From Methylococcaceae bacterium (GTDB lineage: Bacteria > Pseudomonadota > Gammaproteobacteria > Methylococcales > Methylomonadaceae): a DNA stretch of 15,230 bases. Each line of letters starts with the position of its first letter. Position 1 is the first letter of the stretch. The position numbers and the translations under genes were made by a program. Positions 15,009-15,230 of this stretch are shown in pieces. The notes beneath the pieces are model-generated. The model had not been told where the DNA came from. It saw nothing but the letters and a program-made list of their open reading frames with translations, and searched no databases. Location: NCBI GenBank assembly GCA_947505055.1, contig CANNLO010000077.1:1-15230 (forward strand), read 5' to 3'.

Positions 15009-15230
15009 TCAACCTGCAAGTCGCTGCTGCCAGTCAGCAATTTTTATTTTTAATTCATCAATATTAACTGTAGTCAGGTGACGCTGCTTTAGCAGGCGCT
15101 TCCCGGCCACCCAGACATCGGTAACTTGCGAACGGTTCGCGGCGTAAACAATTTGCGAAACAGGACAATATAAGGGCTGCGTTTCAAGCTGTGATAAATC
15201 AATGGCGATCACATCGGCTGCCTTGCCGAT
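15009..15230 (-). CDS. mtaD: amidohydrolase, probable 5'-methylthioadenosine/S-adenosylhomocysteine deaminase (3' end only)
   Basis: Only the last 73 codons lie in the window; the frame is open through base 15230, so the gene continues outside it. The piece begins IGKAADVIAIDLSQLETQP and continues with YCPVSQIVYAANRSQVTDVWVAGK. This is the C-terminal composite-domain signature of the TRZ/ATZ (N-ethylammeline chlorohydrolase) group of metal-dependent deaminases, most often MtaD in gammaproteobacteria. The catalytic metal site is upstream and unseen, so substrate is inferred. A methionine-like GTG at 15212 is internal, not the start. A gap of 225 bp separates it from the HD-GYP gene, with no clear terminator. 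Confidence 0.85.
   Translation of the reverse strand: MGKAADVIAIDLSQLETQPLYCPVSQIVYAANRSQVTDVWVAGKRLLKQRHLTTVNIDELKIKIADWQQRLAG

Overview
This window looks like a chromosomal segment of a gammaproteobacterium of moderate G+C. The basis is synteny. On the minus strand, cutA, dsbD, a TlpA-like gene, aroQ, accB, accC, prmA, dusB and fis follow one another in an order that I recall from Pseudomonas and relatives (dipZ-aroQ-accB-accC-prmA-...-dusB-fis). A Methylococcales (methanotroph) origin is my best guess from overall feel, but nothing in the window proves it.

Layout, in order of minus-strand transcription (right to left). At 15230-15009 lies the 3' end of an amidohydrolase, probably mtaD. 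Next is a GAF plus HD-GYP protein (14783-13650), convergent with uvrD (11440-13617, plus strand). A small DUF2892 membrane protein (11302-11057) diverges from uvrD. It shares a near-perfect bidirectional terminator with the convergent fxsA (10556-10993, plus). Divergent from fxsA begins the long minus-strand block: cutA overlaps dsbD, which overlaps a TlpA/ResA-like gene by the ATGA junction. After a gap with a plausible promoter come aroQ-accB-accC, tightly packed. A 662-bp gap with decayed genes and palindromic repeats follows, then prmA, rlmI, two small cysteine-rich genes, dusB and fis.

How the genes work together. cutA-dsbD-tlpA forms a reductant-export and metal-tolerance unit: DsbD carries electrons across the inner membrane, and the TlpA-like protein is a natural periplasmic client. 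aroQ serves aromatic amino acid synthesis, and accB-accC supplies malonyl-CoA for fatty acids. prmA, rlmI and dusB modify ribosomal protein L11, 23S rRNA and tRNA, and Fis is a nucleoid protein co-transcribed with dusB.

Most of the window is ordinary core genome. The parts that merit a second look are four. First, a two-gene cysteine-rich, probably metal-binding cassette lies between rlmI and dusB. Second, dsbD carries a tandem duplication of its N-terminal periplasmic domain, both copies with intact cysteine pairs. Third, the accC-prmA gap holds a small gene with a strong ribosome binding site but an amber codon at position 12, joined to the 3' end of a vapC-type PIN toxin gene. Fourth, there are several palindromic intergenic repeats. 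I found no CRISPR array, prophage, complete insertion sequence, rRNA or tRNA gene, and no clear large undescribed system.
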